Source: an uncultured bacterium (GTDB taxonomy: Bacteria > Actinomycetota > Coriobacteriia > Coriobacteriales > Coriobacteriaceae). Taken from it: DNA of 7,858 nucleotides. The position numbers and the translations under genes were made by a program. The DNA lies in the NCBI GenBank assembly GCA_905215095.1, contig CAJMOL010000060.1, forward strand, positions 1 to 7,858, given 5' to 3'. The stretch's first letter is position 1. Each line of letters begins with the position of its first letter. The notes beneath the pieces are model-generated. The model was not told the DNA's origin. It did not search any database and saw only the letters and a list, made by a program, of their open reading frames with translations. Below are positions 1 through 6,845 of the stretch, one piece after another.

Positions 1-212
1 TTGCGATCCTGGTGCTCGTGTGCATCATGGTCGCCGAGACCGTCGCCACCTTTGCCTGGTTCCTCAAGTGGATGGGCTATTGCCTGCCCGGCGAGCCGAG
101 CGACGAGGTCGCTGCGGGAGCCCCGCTTCCCCGCGCGATGGCGTTCGTGTTCATCGTGCTCATCATCATGGTTATCGTCAGCGGCCCGCTTTCGGCCAGC
201 TGGATCGGTTAG
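1..212 (+). CDS. hyfD: Hydrogenase-4 membrane subunit, HyfD-like, C-terminal fragment
   Basis: Only the last 69 residues are present, read from base 3 to a TAG stop at 210-212; the start lies upstream of the window. The fragment has one hydrophobic helix at its beginning (ending around AETVATFAWFLKWMGYCLPG), a short polar loop containing GEPSDEV and APLP, and a final helix that ends in SASWIG. This tail resembles the end of the antiporter-like (NuoL/M/N-related) subunits of hydrogenase-4, and its place directly before hyfE matches HyfD in the E. coli hyf order. The likely role is as one of the ion-translocating membrane subunits of the complex. The TAG stop overlaps the Shine-Dalgarno sequence of hyfE (AGGAGGT, 211-217), which suggests translational coupling. 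HyfB is an alternative, since it belongs to the same superfamily; the upstream sequence would decide. Confidence 0.75.
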   Translation, partial: AILVLVCIMVAETVATFAWFLKWMGYCLPGEPSDEVAAGAPLPRAMAFVFIVLIIMVIVSGPLSASWIG

Positions 213-225
213 GAGGTAGAACGAC

Positions 226-879
226 ATGGGTTATTCGATCGTCAACATCCTTGGCGGCCTTCTGATCGTCACGTCCACCATGGTGGTCGTCTCAAAGAAC
301 ATCAAGCACGCCATCAGCTGGTATGCGGTGCAGTCGCTGGTGCTCGTGGGGCTGCTTGCTACGCTCGGTGTCACTACCGGTGCGCAGGAGCTGCTTATGT
401 GGGCCGGATCCGCCTTTATCACCAAGTTCATCCTGGTCCCATATATCCTCAACCGTGCGTACAAGAAGATGGGCGAGCCGAGCGACGCATCGCTCAAGGC
501 CGGCCTTAAGCCCGCGTGGGCCATTTGCATTATCGCCGTGGAGGTCGCGGTCTGCTTTGCCGTCGTGACGCAGATCAGCCTTCCCACGGCCGAGGTCGCA
601 ACGCCTGCGCTCGCTATTAGCTTCGCCCACTTCTTTGTGGGCCTCACCTGCATCATCTCGCAGCGCAACATCATGAAGCAGATCTTTGGATACTGCCTTA
701 TGGAAAACGGCAGCCATGTGACGCTCGCGCTTTTGGCCCCCACCGCTCCCGAGATCATCGAGATCGGTATCGCCACCGACGCCATCTTTGCCGTCATCAT
801 CATGTCCATCGTCGTGCGTCGCATTTGGGACGACTCCCACTCGCTCGATGCGCGCGACCTGTCCGAGCTGAGGGGGTAG
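226..879 (+). CDS. hyfE: Hydrogenase-4 membrane subunit HyfE (NuoK-like)
   Basis: A 217-residue integral membrane protein, almost the same length as E. coli HyfE (about 216). Hydrophobic segments lie roughly at residues 6-23, 35-51, 56-75, 97-117, 126-146 and 182-199. A conserved stretch near residues 155-187 contains GYCLMENGSH, then APEIIEIGIATDAIFAV, and the protein ends in a polar tail with SLDARDL. I recall nearly the same pattern at the end of E. coli HyfE. The N-terminal part is the NuoK-like portion, and the protein should sit between the antiporter-like subunits in the membrane arm. The ATG at 226 has a strong AGGAGGT 8 bases upstream. The next gene, hyfF, starts 3 bases after the stop, and its Shine-Dalgarno (GAGGGGG, 870-876) is inside the hyfE 3' end. 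No truncation or frameshift is seen. Confidence 0.93.
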   Translation: MGYSIVNILGGLLIVTSTMVVVSKNIKHAISWYAVQSLVLVGLLATLGVTTGAQELLMWAGSAFITKFILVPYILNRAYKKMGEPSDASLKAGLKPAWAICIIAVEVAVCFAVVTQISLPTAEVATPALAISFAHFFVGLTCIISQRNIMKQIFGYCLMENGSHVTLALLAPTAPEIIEIGIATDAIFAVIIMSIVVRRIWDDSHSLDARDLSELRG

Positions 880-882
880 TCC

Positions 883-2442
883 ATGGAAACGTTGATTCTC
901 GCCCTGCTCGCGACTCCTTTGGTGTTCTCGCTGGTCATGGCGTTTTTGCCCAAGAACACGTCCTATAACGTGTTTGCCGGTCTCAACCTGGTCTCCGTCG
1001 CAGCCGTCCTGGTGCTGTCGATTGTGACGGCCGGTGACGTCCTTATGAGCGGCGACACCGCGAGCGCTCTTGGCCTGTGGTTTCACCTCGATTCGCTGGG
1101 CGCCATCTTTGTGCTGCTCATCGGCTTTATCGGTTTTCTTACGGGGCTGTTCTCGCTGCCCTATGTAAAGGCCGATATCGAGGAGGGCTCCATGCCCGCC
1201 GAGCGCGCCAAGCAGTATTTTGCGCTGTTTAGTCTGTTTGTGTTCACCATGCTGCTCGCGTGCCTGTCCAACAACATGATCCTCACGTGGGCCGCCGTGG
1301 AGGCAACCACGCTTTCCACCGTGTTCCTCGTGGGTATCTACAAGAACAAGACGGCCCTCGAGGCCTCTTGGAAGTATGCGATGGTCTGCACCGCCGGCGT
1401 AGCCTTTGGCCTGTTCGGTACGCTGCTGATCTACGCCAACGCCGCCGACGTGATTCCCAACGCCCACGAGGCCGCATTCCTGTCGTGCGTGCTGCCGTAT
1501 GCCGACCAGTTCGACCCGACGCTCATGCGCCTTGCCTTTGCGTTTGTCGTGATCGGCTTTGGCACCAAGGCTGGCCTGTTCCCCATGCACACTTGGCTGC
1601 CCGATGCCCACTCCCAGGCCCCGAGCCCTGTCTCGGCCCTGCTCTCGGGCGTGCTGCTTAAGTGCGCCATGCTTGTGATCATGCGCTTCTACGGCTTTAC
1701 TATCCAGGCCGTGGGCGCCGAGTATCCGCAACTTTTGCTGCTGATCGTCGGCACGCTGTCCATTTTGGTGGCGGCGCTTTCGATGTTTCGCCAGGACGAC
1801 CTCAAGCGCCGCTTTGCGTACTCGTCTGTGGAGAACGTGGGCGTTATCGCCCTGTGCCTGGGCATCGGTGGCCCGCTGGGTATCGCCGCGGCCCTGCTGC
1901 ACTGCGTGTTCCACGGCTTTACCAAGACGCTTGCCTTCTGCGTGTCCGGCAACATCCAGCACGCCTTTGGCACGCGTAGCCTGGCCAAGATCCAGGGCGT
2001 CGTCGAGGTTGCCCCCGCAACCGCCGCGCTCGCCGTCCTGGCGCTGCTCGGTCTTGGTGCCTTCCCGCCCTTTGGCATGTTTATCTCCGAGTTCCTGACT
2101 TTTGTCGCCGGTGTTACCTCCGGTCCCATGTGGCTGGTCGTCGTGGTCGCCCTCGGTCTTACCGTGGCCATCTCTGCGCTCACCCGTATCGCACTCAAGT
2201 CGGTGTTCGGCCATGCGCCCCAGGGCATGGGCAAGCATGAGGCCCCGGCGCTCATGCTTATCCCCGAAATCATCCTGGCCGTCATGATCTTGTGGTTTGG
2301 CATCGCCACCCCGCTGCCCCTCGTGCACGGTGTGGAGACCGCGACCGGCATCGTACTCGAGCAGAGCACCGAGGAACTTCACGCGACGCCGATGTACCGC
2401 GCTGTGTTCGGTACCGAGACCGCTCAGAGCGAGGTGGAGTAA
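883..2442 (+). CDS. hyfF: Hydrogenase-4 antiporter-like membrane subunit HyfF
   Basis: A 519-residue, highly hydrophobic protein of the proton-conducting antiporter family (NuoL/M/N, MrpA/D), close in length to E. coli HyfF (about 526). The family's charged residues inside membrane helices are visible: E140 in LTWAAVEATTL, K229 in GFGTKAGLFPMHTWLPDAH, K260 in SGVLLKCAML, the H340/H344/K348 group in LLHCVFHGFTKTLAF, and E403 in GMFISEFLTF. The run from about 225 to 265 is the family signature. These residues line the proposed half-channels, so the subunit probably moves protons (or Na+) when FHL turns over; direction and stoichiometry cannot be read from sequence. The ATG at 883 follows GAGGGGG at 870-876. 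The C-terminal part after about 480 is polar and probably lies outside the membrane. The gene lies between hyfE and hyfG with gaps of 3 bases on each side. Confidence 0.93.
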   Translation: METLILALLATPLVFSLVMAFLPKNTSYNVFAGLNLVSVAAVLVLSIVTAGDVLMSGDTASALGLWFHLDSLGAIFVLLIGFIGFLTGLFSLPYVKADIEEGSMPAERAKQYFALFSLFVFTMLLACLSNNMILTWAAVEATTLSTVFLVGIYKNKTALEASWKYAMVCTAGVAFGLFGTLLIYANAADVIPNAHEAAFLSCVLPYADQFDPTLMRLAFAFVVIGFGTKAGLFPMHTWLPDAHSQAPSPVSALLSGVLLKCAMLVIMRFYGFTIQAVGAEYPQLLLLIVGTLSILVAALSMFRQDDLKRRFAYSSVENVGVIALCLGIGGPLGIAAALLHCVFHGFTKTLAFCVSGNIQHAFGTRSLAKIQGVVEVAPATAALAVLALLGLGAFPPFGMFISEFLTFVAGVTSGPMWLVVVVALGLTVAISALTRIALKSVFGHAPQGMGKHEAPALMLIPEIILAVMILWFGIATPLPLVHGVETATGIVLEQSTEELHATPMYRAVFGTETAQSEVE

Positions 2443-2445
2443 CGA

Positions 2446-4218
2446 ATGATTGAAACTGAGAACAAGGTGTATGCCCGTCGCTGCGAGAGCCATGTCGAGG
2501 CCCTGCGCCGCGCCGTTCCGGGCTGCATCGAGAAGGTCGAGTGGCAGTGCGAGGACCAGCTGACGATCACCGTCAAGCAGGACAAGCTGCCCGAGGCCGT
2601 CCACTACCTGTATTACGAGCGCTACGGCTGGATTCCCGTGATCATCGGCAATGACGAGCGCAGTCTGTGCGGTCGCTACGCCGTGTACTACGTCATTTCC
2701 ATGGAGGGGGAGGACCCCGGCTGGGTGACCGTGCGCACCGAGGTCGATCCCGCCAAGACGACATTCCCGTCCGTGACGCCGTTCGTCCCCGCCTGCGTGT
2801 GGGGCGAGCGCGAGCTTCGCGACATGTTCGGCCTGATCCCCGAGGGTCTGCCCGATCGTCGTCGCCTGGTGCTGCCCGATGACTGGCCCAGCGGCCTGTA
2901 CCCGCTGCGCAAGGACTCCATGGACTACCGCTTCCGTCCCGCTCCCGCGAGCGACATGGAAAACTACGAGTTCTTGGCCGACACCAAGGGCAAGGAGACG
3001 ACGCTCGTCCCCATGGGTCCGCTGCACATTACCTCCGACGAGCCCGGCCACTTCCGCCTGTTCGTTGAGGGCGAGACGATCGTCGACGCCGACTACCGCC
3101 TGTTCTACGTACACCGCGGCATGGAGAAGGTCGCCGAGACGCGCCTGAACTATGACGCCGTGACGTTCCTCGCCGACCGTATCTGCGGTATCTGCGGCTG
3201 CGCCCACTCGGTGGCCTATGCCGAGGCCGTCGAGCGCGCCCAGGGCATCCATGTCCCGCCGCGCGCCCAGTACATCCGCGCCATCATGCTCGAGGTCGAG
3301 CGCCTGCACTCGCATCTGCTCAACATTGGCCTGGCGTCGCACTACACGGGCTTCGACTCCGGCTTCCAGCAGTTCTTCCGCGTCCGCGAGAAGTCCATGG
3401 ACCTGGCCGAGAAGCTCTCCGGTCACCGCAAGACCTACGGCCTCAACGTGATCGGCGGCGTGCGTCGCGACATTTTGGCCGAGCAGAAGCTTTCTACGCT
3501 CACGACCATCCACCAGCTGCGCTCCGAGGTTCAGGAGCTCGTCGACGTCTTGCTCTCGACGCCCAACTTTATTGAGCGTACGAGTGGCATCGGCATCTTG
3601 GACCGCAAGATCGCACGCGACTTCTCGCCGGTCGGCCCGCTCATGCGCGGTTCGGGCTATGCCCGCGACGTGCGCTTTGATCATCCCTTCGACGGCTATG
3701 CCGATCCGGATGTCCAAAAGATGCACGCCGCTACGGCCGACACCTGCGATGCCTTCGGCCGTACCGCCGTGCGCATCCAGGAGGTCTACGATTCGATCGA
3801 CATGATCGAGACCATGCTCGAGAACTGCCCGTCGGGCCCCATCCTCACCACGGATTGGGAGTACACCCCGCACAAGTACGCCATCGGTGCCACCGAGGCG
3901 CCGCGCGGCGAGGACGTGCATTGGGCCATGCTCGGCAACAACCAGAAGTGCTACCGCTGGCGCGCCAAGGCCGCCACGTACAGCAACTGGCCGGTCCTGC
4001 GCTACATGTTCCGCGGCAACACCGTGGGCGACGCGGCGCTGATCGTCGGCTCGCTCGACCCGTGCTACTCCTGCACCGACCGCGTGACGGTGACCGATGT
4101 CGCCGCCAAGCGCGACCACGTGCTCGATAAGGAGCAGTTCGAGAACGTCTGGCGCGACAAGTCGCCGCTTGCGGGCGAGGGCACCGTGGCCGCTCCGCTC
4201 GATGAGGAGGCGCTCTAA
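2446..4218 (+). CDS. hyfG: [NiFe]-hydrogenase large subunit HyfG/HycE with fused NuoC-like domain
   Basis: A 590-residue catalytic subunit of a group 4a, FHL-type hydrogenase, which reduces protons to H2 at a Ni-Fe(CN)2CO site on the cytoplasmic side. Residues 1 to about 165 form a NuoC-like (30 kDa complex I subunit) domain with WGERELRDMFG at 119-129 and a PDRRRL...LPDDW...PLRKD stretch at 136-157. From about 190 the large-subunit domain begins (GPLHITSDEPGHF, HRGMEK at 223-228). Nickel/iron ligands are in RICGICGCAH (245-254: C247, C250) and DPCYSCTDR (538-546: C540, C543). After R546 comes a 44-residue tail that HycI should remove; E. coli HycE is cut after the equivalent CTDR and, as I recall, loses about 32 residues. 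The ATG at 2446 follows GAGGTGGAG (2431-2439). hycI in the same operon is the expected protease. All key residues are present. Confidence 0.96.
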   Translation: MIETENKVYARRCESHVEALRRAVPGCIEKVEWQCEDQLTITVKQDKLPEAVHYLYYERYGWIPVIIGNDERSLCGRYAVYYVISMEGEDPGWVTVRTEVDPAKTTFPSVTPFVPACVWGERELRDMFGLIPEGLPDRRRLVLPDDWPSGLYPLRKDSMDYRFRPAPASDMENYEFLADTKGKETTLVPMGPLHITSDEPGHFRLFVEGETIVDADYRLFYVHRGMEKVAETRLNYDAVTFLADRICGICGCAHSVAYAEAVERAQGIHVPPRAQYIRAIMLEVERLHSHLLNIGLASHYTGFDSGFQQFFRVREKSMDLAEKLSGHRKTYGLNVIGGVRRDILAEQKLSTLTTIHQLRSEVQELVDVLLSTPNFIERTSGIGILDRKIARDFSPVGPLMRGSGYARDVRFDHPFDGYADPDVQKMHAATADTCDAFGRTAVRIQEVYDSIDMIETMLENCPSGPILTTDWEYTPHKYAIGATEAPRGEDVHWAMLGNNQKCYRWRAKAATYSNWPVLRYMFRGNTVGDAALIVGSLDPCYSCTDRVTVTDVAAKRDHVLDKEQFENVWRDKSPLAGEGTVAAPLDEEAL

Positions 4219-4219
4219 T

Positions 4220-4936
4220 ATGCTGAAGCTTTGGAAGGTTAACGCCAAGGCCGGCGACGCGACGGTCAAGTACCCGTTTGCGCCGTTCCCCACCAACAAG
4301 GACATGCGCGGCAAGCCCGAGCACAACGCCGAGCTTTGTATCGCCTGCGGTGCCTGCGGCGTGGCGTGCCCGGCCGATGCCATTCGCATGGACACCGACC
4401 TTGCGGCCGATACCATCACCTGGTCGATTGACTACGGTCGCTGCATCTTTTGTGGCCGCTGCGAGGAAGCCTGCCCCATGGAGGCCATCAAGCTCACCGA
4501 GGAGTTTGAGCTGGCCGTCATGAGCAAGGACGACCTCACCAGCAAGAGCGTCTACACGCTCGAGCACTGCTCGCGCTGCGGCAAGCCGTTTGCCCCGCAT
4601 AAGGAGATCGACTACGCCAAGCGCCTGCTGCAAAAGGCCGGCGGCATGGAGGCCGAGCAGGCTGCCCGTACCGTCGGTATGTGCCAGGAGTGCAAGCGCG
4701 AGCTCGACGCCCTGCGCGCCGCCTCGGCCGTAAAGACCGGCAACGCTGCCGGCATGGCTGCCAACGAGACGCTTGCGTCCGGCGAGCCCCAGGGCCCCGG
4801 CATGGAGTATCTGGGCGGCCACGGCGTGAACCCGGAGTATATCGACCGCGAGCTCAACCCCGATGCGCCCGAGATTCCCGCCGGTCCTGCACCGGTCGAA
4901 GGCATCATCATGGATTTTGATACGAAGGAGGAGTAA
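4220..4936 (+). CDS. hyfH: Polyferredoxin subunit HyfH/HycF, 2x[4Fe-4S]
   Basis: A 238-residue iron-sulfur protein that should carry electrons from the formate dehydrogenase side to the hydrogenase small subunit. Two ferredoxin motifs are clear: C40-x2-C43-x2-C46-x3-C50-P and C75-x2-C78-x2-C81-x3-C85-P. A third set of cysteine pairs, C117/C120 (HCSRCGKPF) and C155/C158 (CQECKRE), encloses KEIDYAKRLL. E. coli HycF/HyfH has matching pairs, so another metal site is likely, but its metal cannot be read from sequence. The ATG at 4220 is chosen because AGGAGG (4205-4210) lies 9 bases upstream and the N-terminus then matches the family; the reading frame is open further upstream but overlaps hyfG. 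The hyfG stop and this start are separated by one base. E. coli homologues are about 180 residues, so this protein has roughly 60 extra C-terminal residues, rich in Gly, Ala and Pro and ending acidic, without cysteines. Confidence 0.93.
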   Translation: MLKLWKVNAKAGDATVKYPFAPFPTNKDMRGKPEHNAELCIACGACGVACPADAIRMDTDLAADTITWSIDYGRCIFCGRCEEACPMEAIKLTEEFELAVMSKDDLTSKSVYTLEHCSRCGKPFAPHKEIDYAKRLLQKAGGMEAEQAARTVGMCQECKRELDALRAASAVKTGNAAGMAANETLASGEPQGPGMEYLGGHGVNPEYIDRELNPDAPEIPAGPAPVEGIIMDFDTKEE

Positions 4937-4938
4937 CC

Positions 4939-5721
4939 ATGGCCGAACCCACGCTTTTGCCCGAGCGGCTTCAGTACCGCCCGACCAAGATCGAGCTCGA
5001 CGAGAGCATCGAGAAGGCCAAGGCGACCCTTCTTAAGAAGATCAAGCGCTCGGTGTACGTCTACCGTGTCGACTGCGGCGGCTGCAACGGCTGCGAGATC
5101 GAGATCTTCGGTTCCATCACGCCCGTCTTCGACGTCGAGCGCTTTGGCATCAAGGTCGTGCCCTCGCCCCGTCACGCCGATGTGCTCCTGTACACCGGCG
5201 CTGTGACGCGTGCCATGCGCATGCCGGCCCTGCGCGCCTTTGAGGCCGCACCCGATCCCAAGATCGTGGTGTCCTATGGCGCGTGCGGCTGCACCGGTGG
5301 CATCTTCTACGACAACTACTGCGTCTGGGGCGGCACGGACAAGATCTTGCCGGTCGATGTCTACATCCCCGGCTGCCCGCCCAGCCCCGCGCAGACCATC
5401 TACGGCTTTGCCATGGCGCTCGGTCTGCTGGACCAAAAGCTCCATGCCGAGACCACCGTGGAGGCCGCCGGCGAGCAAGCCGATATCCTGCACCCCGGCG
5501 TGCCGTACAAGCTGCGCGTTGCCATCGAGCGCGAAGCTCGCGCCATGAGCGGCTACCGTTACGGCCGCGACCTGGCCAACGAGTTTATGGATACGCTCGA
5601 GGGCGCGCCCAAGGGCGATATCCGCGGTGCCATGGCGCTGCTCATCGACAAGCAGGACGATCCGCGCCGCGTCGAGGTGTACTCGGCGCTGCAGGATCTG
5701 GTGCTGGCCGGAGGTCGCTAG
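4939..5721 (+). CDS. hyfI: [NiFe]-hydrogenase small subunit HyfI/HycG (NuoB-like)
   Basis: A 260-residue small subunit of the group 4 hydrogenase (E. coli HycG about 255, HyfI about 252), related to NuoB of complex I. It should hold the single proximal [4Fe-4S] cluster next to the Ni-Fe site of HyfG. Visible motifs are VYRVDCGGCNGCEIEIF at 41-57 (C46, C49, C52), SYGACGCTGGIF at 112-123 (C116) and YIPGCPPSPAQTIYGFAMAL at 142-161 (C146). From family comparison the ligands are most likely C49, C52, C116 and C146. As usual for group 4 enzymes, there is no twin-arginine signal and no C-terminal anchor, so it stays cytoplasmic. The ATG at 4939 has AAGGAGGAG (4925-4933) in front, inside the last codons of hyfH. 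The stop at 5719-5721 directly touches the hycH start. Confidence 0.95.
   Translation: MAEPTLLPERLQYRPTKIELDESIEKAKATLLKKIKRSVYVYRVDCGGCNGCEIEIFGSITPVFDVERFGIKVVPSPRHADVLLYTGAVTRAMRMPALRAFEAAPDPKIVVSYGACGCTGGIFYDNYCVWGGTDKILPVDVYIPGCPPSPAQTIYGFAMALGLLDQKLHAETTVEAAGEQADILHPGVPYKLRVAIEREARAMSGYRYGRDLANEFMDTLEGAPKGDIRGAMALLIDKQDDPRRVEVYSALQDLVLAGGR
5710..5714 (+). promoter_or_regulatory. Ribosome binding site setting the hycH start
   Basis: GGAGG lies inside the last codons of hyfI, 7 bases before the ATG at 5722, which itself directly follows the hyfI TAG. This supports translation of hycH from 5722 and therefore a real N-terminal extension of about 45 residues. The competing start, a GTG at 5857 that would give an E. 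coli-length protein, has no comparable purine-rich site upstream. Confidence 0.75.
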
Positions 5722-6303
5722 ATGGAGCTCACGGACCGCTCTGGTTACTTTGCGGGCCCCGGCATGCTCGGCGGCTCCTTTGGCGATGCCTCGCGCGCAA
5801 GCGACGAGGCTGCCGAGGGCGTCGCCGACCCCTGCCTGGGCCATGCGCCCGACCAGGTGGTCTTCTATGAGCTCACGCGTAAGTTTGTGGAGACCGAGGA
5901 AGACGTTCCCCAGGAGGCCTGCGACGTGCTGTACTACACGCTCGCCGTGGGCCACCACACCGGCGTGCTCGATTGCTTTGAGCCGCGCCTGTCGGTGCCG
6001 GTGGATGTGTTCTATTCGCTCGTCGACGCGCTGCCGGAGGGGGAGGCCAAGACCAAGTTCGAGGCCATCCGCTCCTTTGGCGAGTGCCAGCTCGACAAGG
6101 CGGCGGTGCCGTCGCTGCTCGAGGCCTGCGATGCGCTGCTCGACGAGCGTGGTTTTCGCGGGTCGGCCAAGGCCGGCATCTCGGTGTTCGACGACGACTT
6201 TGGCCTGCATGCCCAGCAGGTCGCGTTTCTGATGAAGTTCCGCGATCTGGTTGAGCGCGTGCGCGATGTGTCGGGCGTGTATCTGACGGGGAGGTTGCAG
6301 TAA
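5722..6303 (+). CDS. hycH: Formate hydrogenlyase maturation protein HycH
   Basis: A 193-residue protein whose middle part matches HycH: VVFYELTRKF (46-55), then VLYYTLAVGHHTGVLDCFE (69-87), a region ending FGECQLD (119-125), and GVYLTGRL near the C-terminus. In E. coli, HycH is needed for assembly of active hydrogenase-3 and is not part of the finished enzyme; the exact step is poorly defined. The E. coli protein is about 136 residues. Part of the extra length here is an N-terminal extension of about 45 residues (Gly, Ala and Asp rich, low in predicted order, one Cys at 38). The start is the ATG directly after the hyfI stop, with GGAGG 7 bases before it. The end overlaps the hycI start in TAATG, so the two maturation genes are probably translationally coupled. 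Confidence 0.88.
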   Translation: MELTDRSGYFAGPGMLGGSFGDASRASDEAAEGVADPCLGHAPDQVVFYELTRKFVETEEDVPQEACDVLYYTLAVGHHTGVLDCFEPRLSVPVDVFYSLVDALPEGEAKTKFEAIRSFGECQLDKAAVPSLLEACDALLDERGFRGSAKAGISVFDDDFGLHAQQVAFLMKFRDLVERVRDVSGVYLTGRLQ

Positions 6304-6806
6304 TGGGTCGCGTTGTGGATGGTCGTGTGAACGGCGCCCCGTTTGCGGGCATTGTGCTCACGGCGGGAAGCGTGCTGCGTGCCGACGATGCCGCCGGCCC
6401 CGTGCTCTCCAAAAAGATGGAAGACACACCTATCGCCGGTTGGTACACCATCGACGGAGGCCAAACGCCCGAGGACGACATCATCGAGGTCAAGCGCGAG
6501 CGTCCGCCTCGCCTGGTCTTGGTCGATGCCGCCGACATGGCACTGCCCGTCGGGTCCATCCGCTTGCTCGACAAGCGCGATGTGGCCCGCAAGTCGATGT
6601 TCACCACGCATTCGCTCCCTTTGTCGATTCTGATCGAGGAAATCGAGCAATCGTGCGAAGATATCGTCTTCATAGGGATTCAGCCGGGCGATACGGAGTT
6701 TTACAACCCTATGTCCCCGGAGGTCTTTGACGCCGTCGACGCCGTGTACGACGCCGTGGCCGCCAACGACTTTTCCCACTTTGTCCGCTTGGGACAAGAG
6801 CAATAG
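6303..6806 (+). CDS. hycI: Hydrogenase maturation endopeptidase HycI
   Basis: A 167-residue nickel-sensing protease of the HycI/HyaD/HybD family (E. coli HycI is 156). It should check for nickel in the HyfG precursor and cleave after the CTDR motif. The three positions that bind metal in E. coli HycI (Asp16, Asp62, His90) appear to be kept as D29 (VLRADDAAGP), D75 (LVLVDAADM) and H103 (FTTHSLPL). Other family blocks are TIDGGQTPEDDI at 49-60 and FIGIQPGDTEFYNPM at 123-137. Two differences from the E. coli motif stand out: the Gly-Asn near the N-terminus is Gly-Ser here (22-23), and DDGAG is DDAAG. The N-terminus is about 13 residues longer than in E. coli. The start ATG overlaps the hycH stop and has GGGGAGG (6288-6294) 8 bases upstream. 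Confidence 0.92.
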   Translation: MGRVVDGRVNGAPFAGIVLTAGSVLRADDAAGPVLSKKMEDTPIAGWYTIDGGQTPEDDIIEVKRERPPRLVLVDAADMALPVGSIRLLDKRDVARKSMFTTHSLPLSILIEEIEQSCEDIVFIGIQPGDTEFYNPMSPEVFDAVDAVYDAVAANDFSHFVRLGQEQ

Positions 6807-6819
6807 GAGCGCTTGTCCC
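6781..6819 (+). repeat. Alternative hairpins across the hycI-focA junction
   Basis: Three copies of one short word lie here: TTGTCC at 6781-6786, its complement GGACAA at 6792-6797, and TTGTCC again at 6813-6818. The middle copy can pair with the first (6 bp, 5-base loop) or with the third (GGGACAAG 6791-6798 with CTTGTCCC 6812-6819, a perfect 8 bp, plus two inner pairs after a mismatch). The two hairpins exclude each other. The larger loop contains the hycI stop codon and an AGGAG sequence. No T-run follows, so this is not an intrinsic terminator. A role in mRNA processing, stability or focA translation is possible but unproven; the pairing itself is read directly from the sequence. Confidence 0.5.
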
Positions 6820-6827
6820 TGCTGATT

Positions 6828-6839
6828 AGGAAAGAAGTG
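6828..6839 (+). promoter_or_regulatory. Likely ribosome binding region of focA
   Basis: A purine-rich stretch, AGGAAAGAAGTG, ends 6 bases before the ATG at 6846. A TTG at 6813 in the same frame could add 11 residues, but its nearest AGGAG (6805-6809) is only 3 bases away, too close to serve well, and the added residues do not resemble family N-termini. This favours 6846. Confidence 0.6.
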
Positions 6840-6845
6840 ATTGAC

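Noticed and set aside
4097..4219. Upstream in-frame extension of hyfH from 4097
   Set aside because: It overlaps the conserved C-terminus of hyfG and encodes Arg/Ser-rich sequence unlike the family. The ATG at 4220 has a strong Shine-Dalgarno and matches homologues.
292..4419. A 1375-codon open frame on the - strand opposite hyfE to hyfH
   Set aside because: Its translation is low-complexity, rich in His, Gly, Arg and Asp, and has no recognisable domain. It runs across several well supported + strand genes. Long antisense frames like this arise from G/C-rich third positions and scarcity of TTA, CTA and TCA codons.
6813..6845. TTG at 6813 as an upstream start for focA
   Set aside because: The AGGAG is only 3 bases away and the extra 11 residues do not look like an FNT N-terminus; the ATG at 6846 is better placed.
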